Of a stretch of DNA of 41,789 bases, positions 21,351-29,927 are shown piece by piece. Made by a program: the position numbers and the translations under genes. Every line of letters begins with the position of its first letter. Within the stretch, counting starts at the first letter, position 1. This stretch comes from a virus: positions 1 to 41,789 of the IMG/VR virus record IMGVR_UViG_3300036829_000034; one strand, written 5' to 3'. Under the pieces are notes generated by a model. It saw only the letters and a list, made by a program, of their open reading frames with translations, made no database searches and had not been told where the DNA came from.

Positions 21351-21841
21351 TGGCGTGGGCGTCGACCGTCCCGGCTGCGATCGCAGGGCTTGTCTCGGCA
21401 CTGAAGGCGCAGGAACTGGAGGGCGTCGAGATCTACGACGGCCCGGCGGTCAGCGAGAGCAAGGCGCTCGAGGTGATCATGGTCGGGTTCGCCGGCGAGA
21501 CGATGGCGAGGACGGGCGCGTACCCGGAGCCGGAACAGCCGGAGATCGAGGTCACCGCGTCGCTTGACATGCAGCTCGGCCTGGTGCCCGTGCGCGAGCA
21601 GTACCCGGTCCGGTCGCTGATCGCCGTGCTGAACGGAGCGAAGGACGTTACCGCGGCGACGGCACGCGCCTTCGAGCTGCTGGCGGCGGTCGGCGCGGCG
21701 CTGGCAGCAGACAAGAAGCTCGGCGGCGCGGTCGCGCTCGCGACGCTGGGGAATCACAGCACGACGCGGGCGCAGACCGCGAAGGGCGCGCTGGTCTCCA
21801 TCGTGTTCGATGTGAACTGCGACGGCTGGACGTCGCGCTAG
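21350..21841 (+). CDS. Tail terminator-like / head-tail joining protein
   Basis: A 163-residue protein from ATG 21350 (TGATG overlap). It starts with a helix (VPAAIAGLVSALKAQELEG), then VEIYDGP and VIMVGFAG strands, a long middle strand region and a late helix (AAVGAALAADKKLGG). This matches the small tail terminator/joining proteins of siphoviruses that cap the tail tube at the neck. Its stop overlaps the stop of the opposite-strand gene at 21838. Confidence 0.7.
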   Translation: MAWASTVPAAIAGLVSALKAQELEGVEIYDGPAVSESKALEVIMVGFAGETMARTGAYPEPEQPEIEVTASLDMQLGLVPVREQYPVRSLIAVLNGAKDVTAATARAFELLAAVGAALAADKKLGGAVALATLGNHSTTRAQTAKGALVSIVFDVNCDGWTSR

Positions 21842-22068
21842 CGCTGCGCGACCTGCCGCATGCCGGCGGCAAGCCGCTCGTTCATCTCCTGCCGCTTGCG
21901 CGCCCGGCTCCTGGCGGTCCCGCGCACCGCCAGGATCACCACGGCCGCCACGGCGCCGAGGACGGCCGCCAGCGCCGCGCTCAGCACGCCTGCCCGCCAC
22001 AGCCAGTACGCCGCGCAGGCGTCCGCGATGATCAGCACTGCCCAGCCGCTGAGCCTGTTGCCGTTCAT
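21838..22068 (-). CDS. Small two-TM membrane protein on the opposite strand
   Basis: A 76-residue minus-strand protein, ATG at 22068, with a good ribosome site (AAGGAA about 5-10 bases upstream). It has two transmembrane helices (about residues 6-24 and 29-49; WAVLIIADACAAYWLWRAG, VLSAALAAVLGAVAAVVILA) then a basic tail (RGTARSRARKRQEMNERL). It occupies the only sizeable gap (21841-22166) in the late operon, convergent with the tail terminator gene. Isolated opposite-strand membrane genes in late operons are often expressed from lysogens (morons). The start could also be the upstream in-frame codon, but that part is low-complexity. Confidence 0.6.
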   Translation of the reverse strand: MNGNRLSGWAVLIIADACAAYWLWRAGVLSAALAAVLGAVAAVVILAVRGTARSRARKRQEMNERLAAGMRQVAQR

Positions 22069-22166
22069 GATCCATTCCTTCCGCGCGCCCGCGTGCGGGG
22101 TGCTTCCAGTCCAGTTGACGCGCGGGAGCGGCCCGCGGTTCACCTACTCCGAAAGGAAAACCGCAC

Positions 22167-22505
22167 ATGGCAACTTTGCCTGTGAAAGTCGTGCCGCACG
22201 GCGGCCTCTCGCTGGCCGCCTCGGACTACGCCGCGGCGACCGCGTCCGGCGGCGACAAGGCCCCGACCGGCAGCGGCGTCGTGCTGCTGGTGAAGAACGG
22301 CGACTCGGCGGCGCACACGGTGACGCTGGCCGTGCCGGAGACGGTCGACGGCCTGGCCGTCACCTCGCGGACGGTGACCGTGCCCGCGGGCGACACCGGC
22401 TTCATCCCGCTGCTGGACCTGTACAAGAACCCGTCGAACGGCCTGGCGACCTTCACCTACGACAACACGACGAGCGTGACCGTCGCCGTGATCCGGGCCG
22501 CCTGA
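22167..22505 (+). CDS. Small beta-sandwich virion protein
   Basis: A 112-residue protein from ATG 22167 with GAAAGGA upstream. It is rich in alternating hydrophobic strands (VVLLVKNGDSAAHTVTLAVP, VTSRTVTVPAGDTGFIPLLD, TFTYDNTTSVTVAVIRAA), an Ig-like fold. Position between neck and tail-tube genes suggests a head decoration or minor tail protein. No specific family recognised. Confidence 0.6.
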   Translation: MATLPVKVVPHGGLSLAASDYAAATASGGDKAPTGSGVVLLVKNGDSAAHTVTLAVPETVDGLAVTSRTVTVPAGDTGFIPLLDLYKNPSNGLATFTYDNTTSVTVAVIRAA

Positions 22506-22729
22506 TGGAGTGGACCTGGGTTGAGCACCCGGCCACCGGCCTGAAGGCTCGCATCGCCCGGCAGGCGCTCGCTCATCACCTGCTTCGCGGCTGGGTCGAG
22601 ACGGCCGCGCCGGAGCCCGGGCCCGTGAAGCCGGCAGAACCTGCCAGCCCCGTACCTGACGAGGTGCCAGACGCCCCGTCACCCAAGGATGTCCCGCCGC
22701 CGGGCGGGCCAGACAAGACAGGAGAGTAA
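22505..22729 (+). CDS. Short Pro-rich protein
   Basis: A 74-residue protein, TGATG-overlapped start at 22505. The N-terminal 35 residues (WTWVEHPATGLKARIARQAL) form a small domain that in other siphophages lies beside neck genes. The rest is Pro/Ala/Glu-rich and disordered. Function not known. Confidence 0.55.
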   Translation: MEWTWVEHPATGLKARIARQALAHHLLRGWVETAAPEPGPVKPAEPASPVPDEVPDAPSPKDVPPPGGPDKTGE

Positions 22730-22732
22730 GCC

Positions 22733-23218
22733 GTGGTAGCCACGCCTATCGCCGCGAGCACCCGCTACTACCCGCCCGGTACCCGCGAGGTGTACTGGGT
22801 GCCCGCGATCGCGAACAAGAACGCGCCCTCCCGGGCCGAGCTGGACGCGGGAACCAACCTGACCGGCGAGATCTCGGCCATGGCCGGGTTCTCCGTCGCG
22901 TCGGCGACGATCAGCGTCCCGGACCTGGCCAACCGGTTCGCGCCGGACATCCCCGGCCAGATCACGTCGGCCAGCTCGTCGATCACCATGTACACGTCCG
23001 AGGACAGCCAGGACGTGCGGCAGCTCATGCCGCGCGACACGGCGGGCTTCATCGTGGTGCTGTGGGAGGGCGACACGCCCGGCCGGCTGATGGACGTGTT
23101 CCCGGTGACGGTCACGTCCGCCCCGAAGGACGTCACCACGACCAACGCCGGCACCATCACGATCGACTTCGCGGTCACGTCGGTGCCGGTCGAGAACGCG
23201 GTCATCCCCGCGTCGTGA
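22733..23218 (+). CDS. Major tail tube protein
   Basis: A 161-residue protein from GTG 22733 with CAGGAGAG upstream. It begins with a strand region (YYPPGTREVYWVPAIANKNA) and ends with strands (GTITIDFAVTSVPVENAVI) typical of siphovirus tail tube proteins of actinophages. Hexamer rings of this protein stack to form the tube. It precedes the tail-chaperone and tape-measure genes by the usual interval. The stop overlaps the next GTG (GTGA). Confidence 0.78.
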   Translation: MVATPIAASTRYYPPGTREVYWVPAIANKNAPSRAELDAGTNLTGEISAMAGFSVASATISVPDLANRFAPDIPGQITSASSSITMYTSEDSQDVRQLMPRDTAGFIVVLWEGDTPGRLMDVFPVTVTSAPKDVTTTNAGTITIDFAVTSVPVENAVIPAS

Positions 23219-23691
23219 GCATCAGCGTCCGCGCGTCCGGCCAGGACCTGGCGGAGGTGTCGCGCAAGCTGCGGAAGGCCGGGAACAAGGGGGCCGCGCG
23301 CCAGTTCCGCACGGAGCTGCGCGCCGCGGCTGCCCCGTTCGTCCCGGCCGTCCGCGCCTCCATCGCCGCGATCCCGGTCAAGGGCACGTCCGGGTCGACC
23401 GGGCTCCGCAAGAGCCTCCAGAAAGCCGTCACGCTGCGGGTCCGCACCACCGGCAAGAACGCCCAGGTGTCGATCCTCATGTCCACCGCGAAGATGGCGG
23501 ATGGGCACAAGGCGCTGCCCGCGATGATGGAAGGCACCAAGCGCTGGCGCCATCCCGTGTTCGGCAACGAGGACGTGTGGGTGTCGCAGGAGTCCCACCC
23601 GTACTTCTTCCCGGTGGTGCGCAAGGCTGGCCCGGCGGCGAAGGTGGCCGTGAACAAGGTCGTCGGCAACATCACCCGCGAGATCACCTAG
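23215..23691 (+). CDS. HK97 gp10-like tail completion protein
   Basis: A 158-residue basic protein from GTG 23215. It has the family's early DLAEVSRKLRKAGNKGAARQ, a central region (AKMADGHKALPAMMEGTKRW) and RHPVFGNEDVWVSQESHPYF, then VVRKAGPAAKVAVNKVV. These fit HK97 gp10-like minor tail/neck proteins. It usually lies before the tube gene; here it follows it. A large structured gap lies downstream. Confidence 0.75.
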   Translation: MSISVRASGQDLAEVSRKLRKAGNKGAARQFRTELRAAAAPFVPAVRASIAAIPVKGTSGSTGLRKSLQKAVTLRVRTTGKNAQVSILMSTAKMADGHKALPAMMEGTKRWRHPVFGNEDVWVSQESHPYFFPVVRKAGPAAKVAVNKVVGNITREIT

Positions 23692-23693
23692 CC

Positions 23694-23760
23694 CCCGCCA
23701 GGGCGGCATGCCGCGATCCGGCCGCGGGACCGGCGAGCGGCGGGGCGCTGCCCTGGCGGG
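23694..23760 (+). terminator. Large RNA hairpin between tail genes
   Basis: CCCGCCAGGGC (23694-23704) pairs perfectly over 11 bp with GCCCTGGCGGG (23750-23760). Inside are further dyads, including the palindrome GCGGCATGCCGC (23703-23714) and CCGGCC/GCGG stretches. It lies right after the gp10-like stop. It may be an attenuator setting the level of tail chaperone and tape measure, or an RNase shield. Confidence 0.5.
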
Positions 23761-23810
23761 TTCCATTTCCCGCGTTCCCGCAACCCATCCCGCATGCAAA
23801 GGAATCATCC

Positions 23811-24212
23811 ATGGCAAAGCCACTGCTGTCCCGCGCCGCGATCCTCAACGCCGACGACCTGGAGTCCGAGAACCTGGAGATCCCCGAGTGGGGCGGCACC
23901 GTCCGCGTCCGTGCCCTGACCGGCGCCGAGCGCGACGCCTACGAGGCGTCGATGCGCCAGCAGCGCGGCCGGGAGTTCGTCGCGAACCTGGCCAACGTCC
24001 GCGCCAAGCTCGTGGTCCGCAGCGTCGTCGACCAGGCCGGCGATCGGATCTTCACCGACCAGGACGCGAACGCGCTGGGGAAGAAGTCGGCAGCGGCGCT
24101 GGACCGGATCTTCGAGTGCGCGGCGAAGCTGTCGCGACTGTCAGACGAGGACGTGGATGAGCTGGCGGGAAAATCCGGGAGCGACCAGAACGGCGATTCT
24201 ACTTCCAGCTAG
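23811..24212 (+). CDS. Tail assembly chaperone, short form (gpG-like)
   Basis: A 133-residue protein from ATG 23811 with AAAGGAA upstream. It begins AKPLLSRAAILNADDLESE and has helices ending SRLSDEDVDELAGKSG, matching siphovirus tail chaperones encoded just before the tape measure gene. A slippery GGGAAAA at 24167-24173 lets part of the ribosomes slip back one base and continue into a longer form. The two forms bind the tape measure protein during tail assembly. Confidence 0.85.
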   Translation: MAKPLLSRAAILNADDLESENLEIPEWGGTVRVRALTGAERDAYEASMRQQRGREFVANLANVRAKLVVRSVVDQAGDRIFTDQDANALGKKSAAALDRIFECAAKLSRLSDEDVDELAGKSGSDQNGDSTSS

Positions 24213-24361
24213 CCGAGCGGCTCGGCTGCACCGTCCGCGAGCTGCTGCAGCGCATCGACTCTGCCGAGATCACGGAGTGGATGGCCTTCTATCGCGTGAA
24301 GGCCGAGGACGAGGAAAGCGACCGGGACGGCGGCACCGCCTGGTCGCCCGAATTTGAGTAG
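23811..24361 (+). CDS. Tail assembly chaperone, frameshifted long form (gpG-T-like)
   Basis: The product joins 23811-24173 to 24173-24361, giving about 183 residues. After the slip the frame reads IRERPERRFYFQLAERLGC, then TVRELLQRIDSAEITEWMAF and an acidic tail, ending TAG at 24359-24361. This is the T-domain pattern of frameshifted tail chaperones (FYFQLA...W.A/MAFY). The T frame has no good start codon of its own, so -1 frameshifting is the only clear way to make it. The known phage rule is that both forms are needed in a set ratio. Confidence 0.85.
24167..24173 (+). promoter_or_regulatory. -1 frameshift slippery site GGGAAAA
   Basis: The heptamer sits in frame as G GGA AAA, the X XXY YYZ form of -1 slippery sites (lambda uses GGGAAAG). 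The -1 frame is open for 62 codons beyond it with chaperone-like sequence. Confidence 0.85.
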
Positions 24362-24381
24362 CGGAGGGGAGGTCCCCGGCC

Positions 24382-27300
24382 ATGTCGACTGTCAGCGTCA
24401 TCTATGACCTCGTCGGCCGCGACAACGTCAGCGGCACGTTCAAGAAGGCCGGGGACTCCGCCGATGGCCTGCGCGGCACGCTCGGGACGCTCGGCAAGGC
24501 GGCCGTCGCGGCGGGCGCTGCGATCGCCGCTGGCGCGGTCGCGATCGGCGCCGAGTCCGTCAAGGCCGCGGTCCAGTTCCAGTCCAGCATGGAGAAGATC
24601 CACACGCAGGCGGGCGCCAGCCAGGGCGCGGTTGACTCGCTGACGAAAAGCGTCCTCCAGCTCGCCCCGTCCACGCAGCAAGGACCCGAGCAGCTCGCCG
24701 ACTCCCTCTATCACCTGAAGTCCGTCGGCATGGACAACGCCGACGCGATGAAAGCGCTGAAGACCGCGTCCGACCTGGCGGCCGTCGGCGGCGCGAACCT
24801 GGAGGACACCACCAACGCGCTCGCCGGGGCGTGGCGGTCGGGGATCCGCGGCGCAACGGACTTCGGCAGCGCGGCCAGCACAGTCAACGCCATCATCGGC
24901 GCGGGCAACATGCGGATGAGCGACTTTGTCGAGGCCATCGGCACCGGCATCCTTCCCTCGGCGAAGACGTTCGGGCTGTCGCTGTCGCAGGTGGGCTCCG
25001 CGCTCGCGCTGATGACGGACGAGGGCGTGCCCGCCGTCGACGCCGCGACACGGCTGCGGATGTCGTTCTCGCTGCTCGGCGCCCCGTCCGCCGCAGCGGA
25101 CAAGGTGCTGAAGTCGATCGGCCTGTCCGGGCTCCAGCTGGCCAACGCGATGCGCGGACCGCAGGGCCTCATCGGCGCGATCAGCCTGCTGAAGGACCAC
25201 CTCGACGCTAGCGGCATGTCCGCGTCGAAGCAGGCGCAGATCATCAGCGCCGCGTTCGGCGGCGGCCGGTCCAGCTCGGCGATCATGACGATGCTGAACA
25301 ACCTGGACGTGCTGGAGAAAAAACAGCAGCAGATCAACGACACGACCGGGAAGTACGGGTCAGCGGTCGCGGCGCAGAGACAGACAGCGCAGGCCCAGTT
25401 CGCCATCCTGCGGTCGTCGATCGACACGCTGGGGATCCAGCTCGGCCTGGACCTGCTGCCACCGGTGACGGCGTTCGTGAAATACCTCGCGAAGACGGCG
25501 GTCCCGGCGGTCGCGAACTTCGCGCACACGCTCAAGTCCATCATCCCTGTCGATGCGATCAAGAGCGACTTCGACAAGGCGATGTCGTGGATCGACAAGC
25601 TGTTCGGCATCGACCAGAAGCCGAAGCCGGTCACGGTGCCGGTGAAGCTCGGGCCCGTGGTGGGCGGCATGAAGGCCCAGATCTTCAACGCGCCGGTTAC
25701 GGTCCCGGCAAAGCTCGGCCCGGTCGTCGGCGGCACGAGCGCGCTGTACAACCTGCCCGCGACCACAGTCCAGGCCCGGCTGGGGCCGAAGATCGGCGGG
25801 ACAGAGCAGATCTTCAACGCGCTGCCCGGCCAGGCGAAGAAGTCCGCGAGCAACTTCGCGGACACCCTGACCAGCGCGGTCAAGAAGGTCAACTGGGGCA
25901 CGGTGTTCGCCGACGTGCTCCGCGGGGCAGTGAGCGGCGCGCAGCAGATCGGTGCGGCGTTCGTCGACTTGCTCGGGAAGATCAACTGGACGCAGGTGGG
26001 CGGAGCGGCTGCGAAGGTCATGGTCGGCCTCGTCGTCGGGATCTTCAACGGCCTCCTCCCGGCGATCCTGGACGAGGCGATACATCACCCGCTCGACATG
26101 CTCCAGTTCGTCCTGGCGCTGATCCCGATCGGGCGGGCCGCCGGGATCCTCATCGACGTGCTCGACAAGGTCCCGTTCATCGGCCCGCTGGCGAAGTTCT
26201 TCCTCGGCCCGGTCGCGAAGGTCGGGGACATGGTCGAGTCCGCGCTCGGGTCGATGCTTAAGAAGGTATTCGGCCCGGTCGCTGACCGGATCGGCGGATT
26301 TTTCAAGGGCGTCGGCTCGTGGCTGGCCGGCAAGGGCGAGTCCATCATCCTCGGCCTCTGGTACGGCGCGGAGGACGCCTGGGGAACCGTCGCCCGGTGG
26401 CTCGGCAAGTTCGGGGATTTCATCCTCGCCCCGTTCAAGGCGGCCGGGAAGTGGCTGCTCGAGAAGGGCTCGGACATCCTGTCCGGCCTGTGGGACGGCC
26501 TGAAGATCGCCTGGAACTGGGTCATCGGGTGGGTCGGGAAAATCGGCGGCTGGCTGCTCAGGCCCTACGCCAAGGCCGGAACATGGCTCCTCAGCAAGGG
26601 GCGGGACATCATCTCGGGCCTGTGGGACGGGCTGAAGGCGGCCTGGAACTGGCTCTGGTCGTGGATCACGAAGATCGGCGGCTGGATCGGCGGCGTCTTC
26701 GCCAAGGCCGGGAGCTGGCTGCTGGGTCACGGCCGTGACATCATCTCCGGGCTCTGGAACGGGCTGAAGGGCCAGTGGTCCGCCGCGTGGTCGTGGATCA
26801 CGAAGATCGGCGGCTGGATCGGCGGCGTCTTCGCCAAGGCGGGCTCGTGGCTCGTCGGGCACGGCGGCGACATCATCTCCGGCCTGAAGAACGGCATGTT
26901 CAATGCCATGAAGGACATCGGCGGCTGGATCAAGACGTATGTGGTCGACCCGGTAGTGAACGCGGTCAAGCACTTCTTCGGCATCAAGAGCCCGTCCACC
27001 GTCATGGCCGGTCTCGGCGGCCACCTGATGAGCGGTCTGTTCAAGGGGATGATGGGCGCCGACCTGACCGGCATGATCCAGCAGATCTTCGGATCGATGC
27101 CGGACGCGCTCGGCGCCATCGTCCAGAAGGGCCTCGTGTCCATCACGAGCCTGCCGTCGAAGGCGCTGGATGCGATCGGCGGACTGGCAGGCAAGGGCGC
27201 CTCGTGGCTCAGCGGCCTGCTCGGCATCGGCGGCGGCGGCGGAGGCGGCAACGCCGGAAACCAGGCGATCGGCAAGGCGATGGCCGCGGCGATGGGCTGG

Positions 27301-27807
27301 ACCGGCGGCCAGTGGACCGCGCTGCAGGCGCTGTGGAACCGGGAGTCCGGCTGGAACGCGCTCGCCAAGAACCCGTCCAGCGGCGCGTACGGCATCCCTC
27401 AGTCCCTGCCCGCGTCGAAGATGGCCAGCGCCGGGGCGGACTGGCTGACGAACGCGGCCACTCAGATCAAGTGGGGCCTCGGCTACATCGCGGCGACGTA
27501 CGGGTCTCCGGCGGCCGCGTGGGCGCACGAGACGGCCGCGGGCTGGTACGGGCACGGCGGCAAGTTCGCCGCGGGACAGCTGATCGGCGTCGGGGACCGC
27601 GGGCGCGAGCTGGTCAGCTTCGACCAGCCCGGCACCGTCCTGTCGCCGGAGCAGTCGGCGGCGGCGCTGGGCGCGCGGGCGAAGGGCGGCGACGGCCCGC
27701 TCGTCGGGACGCTGAACGTGAACCACGTGCCGGGCTTCACCAGCACGGCGGACATCGAGAACGCGCTGACCATGGCCTCGCGCCAGGTGCGCCTGGCCCG
27801 GAGGTAG
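24382..27807 (+). CDS. Tape measure protein with repeats and lytic domain
   Basis: A 1141-residue protein, GGAGGGGAGG upstream. The N-terminus (SVIYDLVGRDNVSGTFKKAG) and the alpha-helical region to about residue 330 are typical tape measure. Hydrophobic segments lie about 540-640. Trp-rich repeats follow (about 640-850; GSWLLGHGRDIISGLWNGLK type), with a period of 44 residues. The C-terminal region (about 965-1060) is a lysozyme-like transglycosylase domain (LQALWNRESGWNALAKNPSS, GAYGIPQSLP), likely catalytic Glu in NRESGW, which would open the cell wall for DNA entry. Length predicts a tail on the order of 150-170 nm. Confidence 0.92.
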   Translation: MSTVSVIYDLVGRDNVSGTFKKAGDSADGLRGTLGTLGKAAVAAGAAIAAGAVAIGAESVKAAVQFQSSMEKIHTQAGASQGAVDSLTKSVLQLAPSTQQGPEQLADSLYHLKSVGMDNADAMKALKTASDLAAVGGANLEDTTNALAGAWRSGIRGATDFGSAASTVNAIIGAGNMRMSDFVEAIGTGILPSAKTFGLSLSQVGSALALMTDEGVPAVDAATRLRMSFSLLGAPSAAADKVLKSIGLSGLQLANAMRGPQGLIGAISLLKDHLDASGMSASKQAQIISAAFGGGRSSSAIMTMLNNLDVLEKKQQQINDTTGKYGSAVAAQRQTAQAQFAILRSSIDTLGIQLGLDLLPPVTAFVKYLAKTAVPAVANFAHTLKSIIPVDAIKSDFDKAMSWIDKLFGIDQKPKPVTVPVKLGPVVGGMKAQIFNAPVTVPAKLGPVVGGTSALYNLPATTVQARLGPKIGGTEQIFNALPGQAKKSASNFADTLTSAVKKVNWGTVFADVLRGAVSGAQQIGAAFVDLLGKINWTQVGGAAAKVMVGLVVGIFNGLLPAILDEAIHHPLDMLQFVLALIPIGRAAGILIDVLDKVPFIGPLAKFFLGPVAKVGDMVESALGSMLKKVFGPVADRIGGFFKGVGSWLAGKGESIILGLWYGAEDAWGTVARWLGKFGDFILAPFKAAGKWLLEKGSDILSGLWDGLKIAWNWVIGWVGKIGGWLLRPYAKAGTWLLSKGRDIISGLWDGLKAAWNWLWSWITKIGGWIGGVFAKAGSWLLGHGRDIISGLWNGLKGQWSAAWSWITKIGGWIGGVFAKAGSWLVGHGGDIISGLKNGMFNAMKDIGGWIKTYVVDPVVNAVKHFFGIKSPSTVMAGLGGHLMSGLFKGMMGADLTGMIQQIFGSMPDALGAIVQKGLVSITSLPSKALDAIGGLAGKGASWLSGLLGIGGGGGGGNAGNQAIGKAMAAAMGWTGGQWTALQALWNRESGWNALAKNPSSGAYGIPQSLPASKMASAGADWLTNAATQIKWGLGYIAATYGSPAAAWAHETAAGWYGHGGKFAAGQLIGVGDRGRELVSFDQPGTVLSPEQSAAALGARAKGGDGPLVGTLNVNHVPGFTSTADIENALTMASRQVRLARR
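26656..26840 (+). repeat. 132-bp tandem repeat in the tape measure gene
   Basis: A stretch of 53 bases from 26656 to 26708 recurs without change at 26788-26840, an offset of 132 bases (44 codons). Related but diverged copies precede it at about 26400-26650. Such recently duplicated units can change tail length by recombination. Confidence 0.7.
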
Positions 27808-27813
27808 GTGGCG

Positions 27814-28737
27814 GTGACCACTGCATGGGCGGCCAAGGGCATCTCGTGGACCTCGGCGGCCGGGGCGACGGTCAGCCTCACCGACAGCGCGGGCGGCTAC
27901 ATCAGCACGACGGGCCGCGCCGGGTTCGGCCCGGTGGACGCGCAGATCGTCTCCGACCAGATGTGGGACGGCTCCACGCTGGTGCGCACGCACCGGGTAC
28001 AGCCCCGTCTCATGACGGTCCCGCTGTACGTGATGGGCCCGGACGCGGAAACCTACCTCGCGCGGCTCCGGGCGCTGCAGGCGACGCTGCGTCACCCGGT
28101 GGACCCGTCGACGAACCTGCCCGTTCCGGGCCGGGTCGCGGTGCAGCTGCCCGACGGGTCGCAGCGGTCCATCGCCGCGTTCTACCAGGGCGGCGCGGCG
28201 CCGACGGAGAGCGACGTCGATGACGTTGCCGCCGGCTGGTGCTCGCTGCCTAACCTGCAGTTCTACGCGCCGGTCCCGACATGGGAAGGCGACACGGTCA
28301 GCCGGACGTGGCAGCTCGCCCCCTCCTCGGCCGGGGTGCCGCCGATGCCGCCGGTGCTGCTCGGATCCGGCGCGGTCATCGGCGCGAGCACGGTCACTAA
28401 TCCCGGTGACACCGACGCCTACCCCATCTGGACGATCACCGGCCCCGGCACCGTGACCGTCACCAACAGCGACACCGGCCAGTCGTACGCGTTCACGCAG
28501 GCGATCCCGGCCGGGACGGTCGTGACCGTGGACTGCCGGCCGGTGGAACTCGCCCCGTCCACGGGCCTGACGGCGACCGACGCCGGCGGAACCGACTGGT
28601 GGCCGCACCTCGCGGATTACCCCAACTTCTGGACGCTTCCGCCCGGTGACGCGAACCTGTCCATCACGGTGACCGGCGCGACGGCAGCGAGCAGCGTCAC
28701 CGTGGAGTTCGCGCCGAGGTATCTCGGCGCATGGTAG
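27814..28737 (+). CDS. Distal tail protein (Dit-like)
   Basis: A 307-residue protein; GTG 27814 is preferred because GGAGG (27800-27804) is 9 bases upstream, while GTG 27808 would be too close. The N-domain (TTAWAAKGISWTSAAGATVS, RTHRVQPRLMTVPLYVMGPD, LRALQATLRHPVDPS) fits the phage_tail/Dit family. The C-domain (about 170-307) is a beta-sandwich (VTNPGDTDAYPIWTITGPGT, VTVEFAPRYLGAW). It forms the ring joining tail tube to tip and follows the tape measure gene as usual. Confidence 0.85.
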   Translation: MTTAWAAKGISWTSAAGATVSLTDSAGGYISTTGRAGFGPVDAQIVSDQMWDGSTLVRTHRVQPRLMTVPLYVMGPDAETYLARLRALQATLRHPVDPSTNLPVPGRVAVQLPDGSQRSIAAFYQGGAAPTESDVDDVAAGWCSLPNLQFYAPVPTWEGDTVSRTWQLAPSSAGVPPMPPVLLGSGAVIGASTVTNPGDTDAYPIWTITGPGTVTVTNSDTGQSYAFTQAIPAGTVVTVDCRPVELAPSTGLTATDAGGTDWWPHLADYPNFWTLPPGDANLSITVTGATAASSVTVEFAPRYLGAW

Positions 28738-29927
28738 TCAGCGACGAGTGGCAGGTCATCGCGCGTGACCCGGACCTGAACAGGCGCGGCTACCTGCCGT
28801 GGAAGACGCTCACCCTCGACCACCGGCACGCCGACGTGTCGAGCTGGACGCTGACGCTGCCCGCCATCCCGTCGGCGCTGTCCAAGATCGGTCCGGGATG
28901 GGGCATCATCCTGCTGCGCTACGGGCAGGAACTGCTGTCCGGCCCGCTCGAGGACGACGGGCCGCGCTCGTGGACGGCCGCTGATGACGGCGGCCCGGGG
29001 ACGCTGACCGTCACCGGCGCCGACGATCTCGCCATCGTCGCGAACGAGCTCGCCTACCCGGACCCGACGAAGAACGCGGCCGGGCAGCTGAACGGCACCT
29101 ACCAGGACACGCGGACGTCGCTGGCTGCCGAGACCGTCATCAAGCACTATGTGTCCGCGAACGTGGGCAGCACGCGGGCGACGGCCCGCGGGGACGCGAG
29201 CGCGCCGCAGGCCCGCACGGTCACTGTCGCGACGGACCAGGCGCGCGGCGATATCGTGTCGTTCTCGGCGCGGTTCAACGGGCTGCTGGACATCATCCAG
29301 ACGATCAGCCAGGCCGGGTCCAATCTCGGCGCTGAAGTCCTGCAGTCCGGCAGCTCGCTCGTGTTCGACGTGTACGAGCCGCGTGACCTGTCGGCCCGGA
29401 TGCGGTTCTCCCGCGAGTCCGGGACGCTGATCTCCGCGTCAACCACCGTCAGCATGCCGACGCTCACGCACGCCGTGGTGCTCGGCTCCGGCACCAACCA
29501 GGCCCAGGTGATCGCGGAGGTCGACGACAGCGCCTCGGCGCAGTCGTGGCGGATGATCGTGCGGCAGACGGTCGACTCCTCGAGCACGTCGGACGCCACG
29601 CAGCTGACGCAGGCAGGCCAGGCGGCCCTCACCGCCGGGGCACGGCAGTACGCCCGCGACTGCACGATCGTGGAGACGCCACAGGTGCGCTACCCGCAGA
29701 CCGTGAAGCGGGGCGACATCGTCACGATCGTCGACCCGACCCGCCCCGGCACGGTGATCACGGACGTCATCAGCTCCGTCCACATCGAGGCGGACGCCAG
29801 CGCCGGGACGCGGCTCCTGCAGTTCAACGTGGGCACCAGCACGCAGACCGCGACCGGGAACGACCTCACCGACCAGCTGACCATCGTGAAGCGGCGCGTG
29901 AACGAGCTGCAGAAAAGGACACCATGA
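28731..29927 (+). CDS. ReqiPepy6 Gp37-like tail hub protein
   Basis: A 398-residue protein whose ATG 28731 overlaps the Dit stop by 7 bases. It starts EWQVIARDPDLNRRGYLPW and TLTLDHRHADVSSWTLTLPA, matching the Siphovirus ReqiPepy6 Gp37-like family, common in actinophages and related to tail-tip hub (Tal) N-domains. Later segments include VIKHYVSANVG and VKRGDIVTIVDPTRPGTVI. It likely forms the tail tip below Dit. Confidence 0.85.
   Translation: MVVSDEWQVIARDPDLNRRGYLPWKTLTLDHRHADVSSWTLTLPAIPSALSKIGPGWGIILLRYGQELLSGPLEDDGPRSWTAADDGGPGTLTVTGADDLAIVANELAYPDPTKNAAGQLNGTYQDTRTSLAAETVIKHYVSANVGSTRATARGDASAPQARTVTVATDQARGDIVSFSARFNGLLDIIQTISQAGSNLGAEVLQSGSSLVFDVYEPRDLSARMRFSRESGTLISASTTVSMPTLTHAVVLGSGTNQAQVIAEVDDSASAQSWRMIVRQTVDSSSTSDATQLTQAGQAALTAGARQYARDCTIVETPQVRYPQTVKRGDIVTIVDPTRPGTVITDVISSVHIEADASAGTRLLQFNVGTSTQTATGNDLTDQLTIVKRRVNELQKRTP

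Noticed and set aside
22115-22137. TTGACG with a hairpin upstream of the gene at 22167, as a promoter
   Set aside because: No acceptable -10 at 16-19 bases; the spacer is a 6-bp GC hairpin.
25360-28608. Over 1000-codon open frame on the minus strand opposite the tape measure and Dit genes
   Set aside because: Same shadow effect; no domain, no ribosome site, and it crosses a gene boundary.
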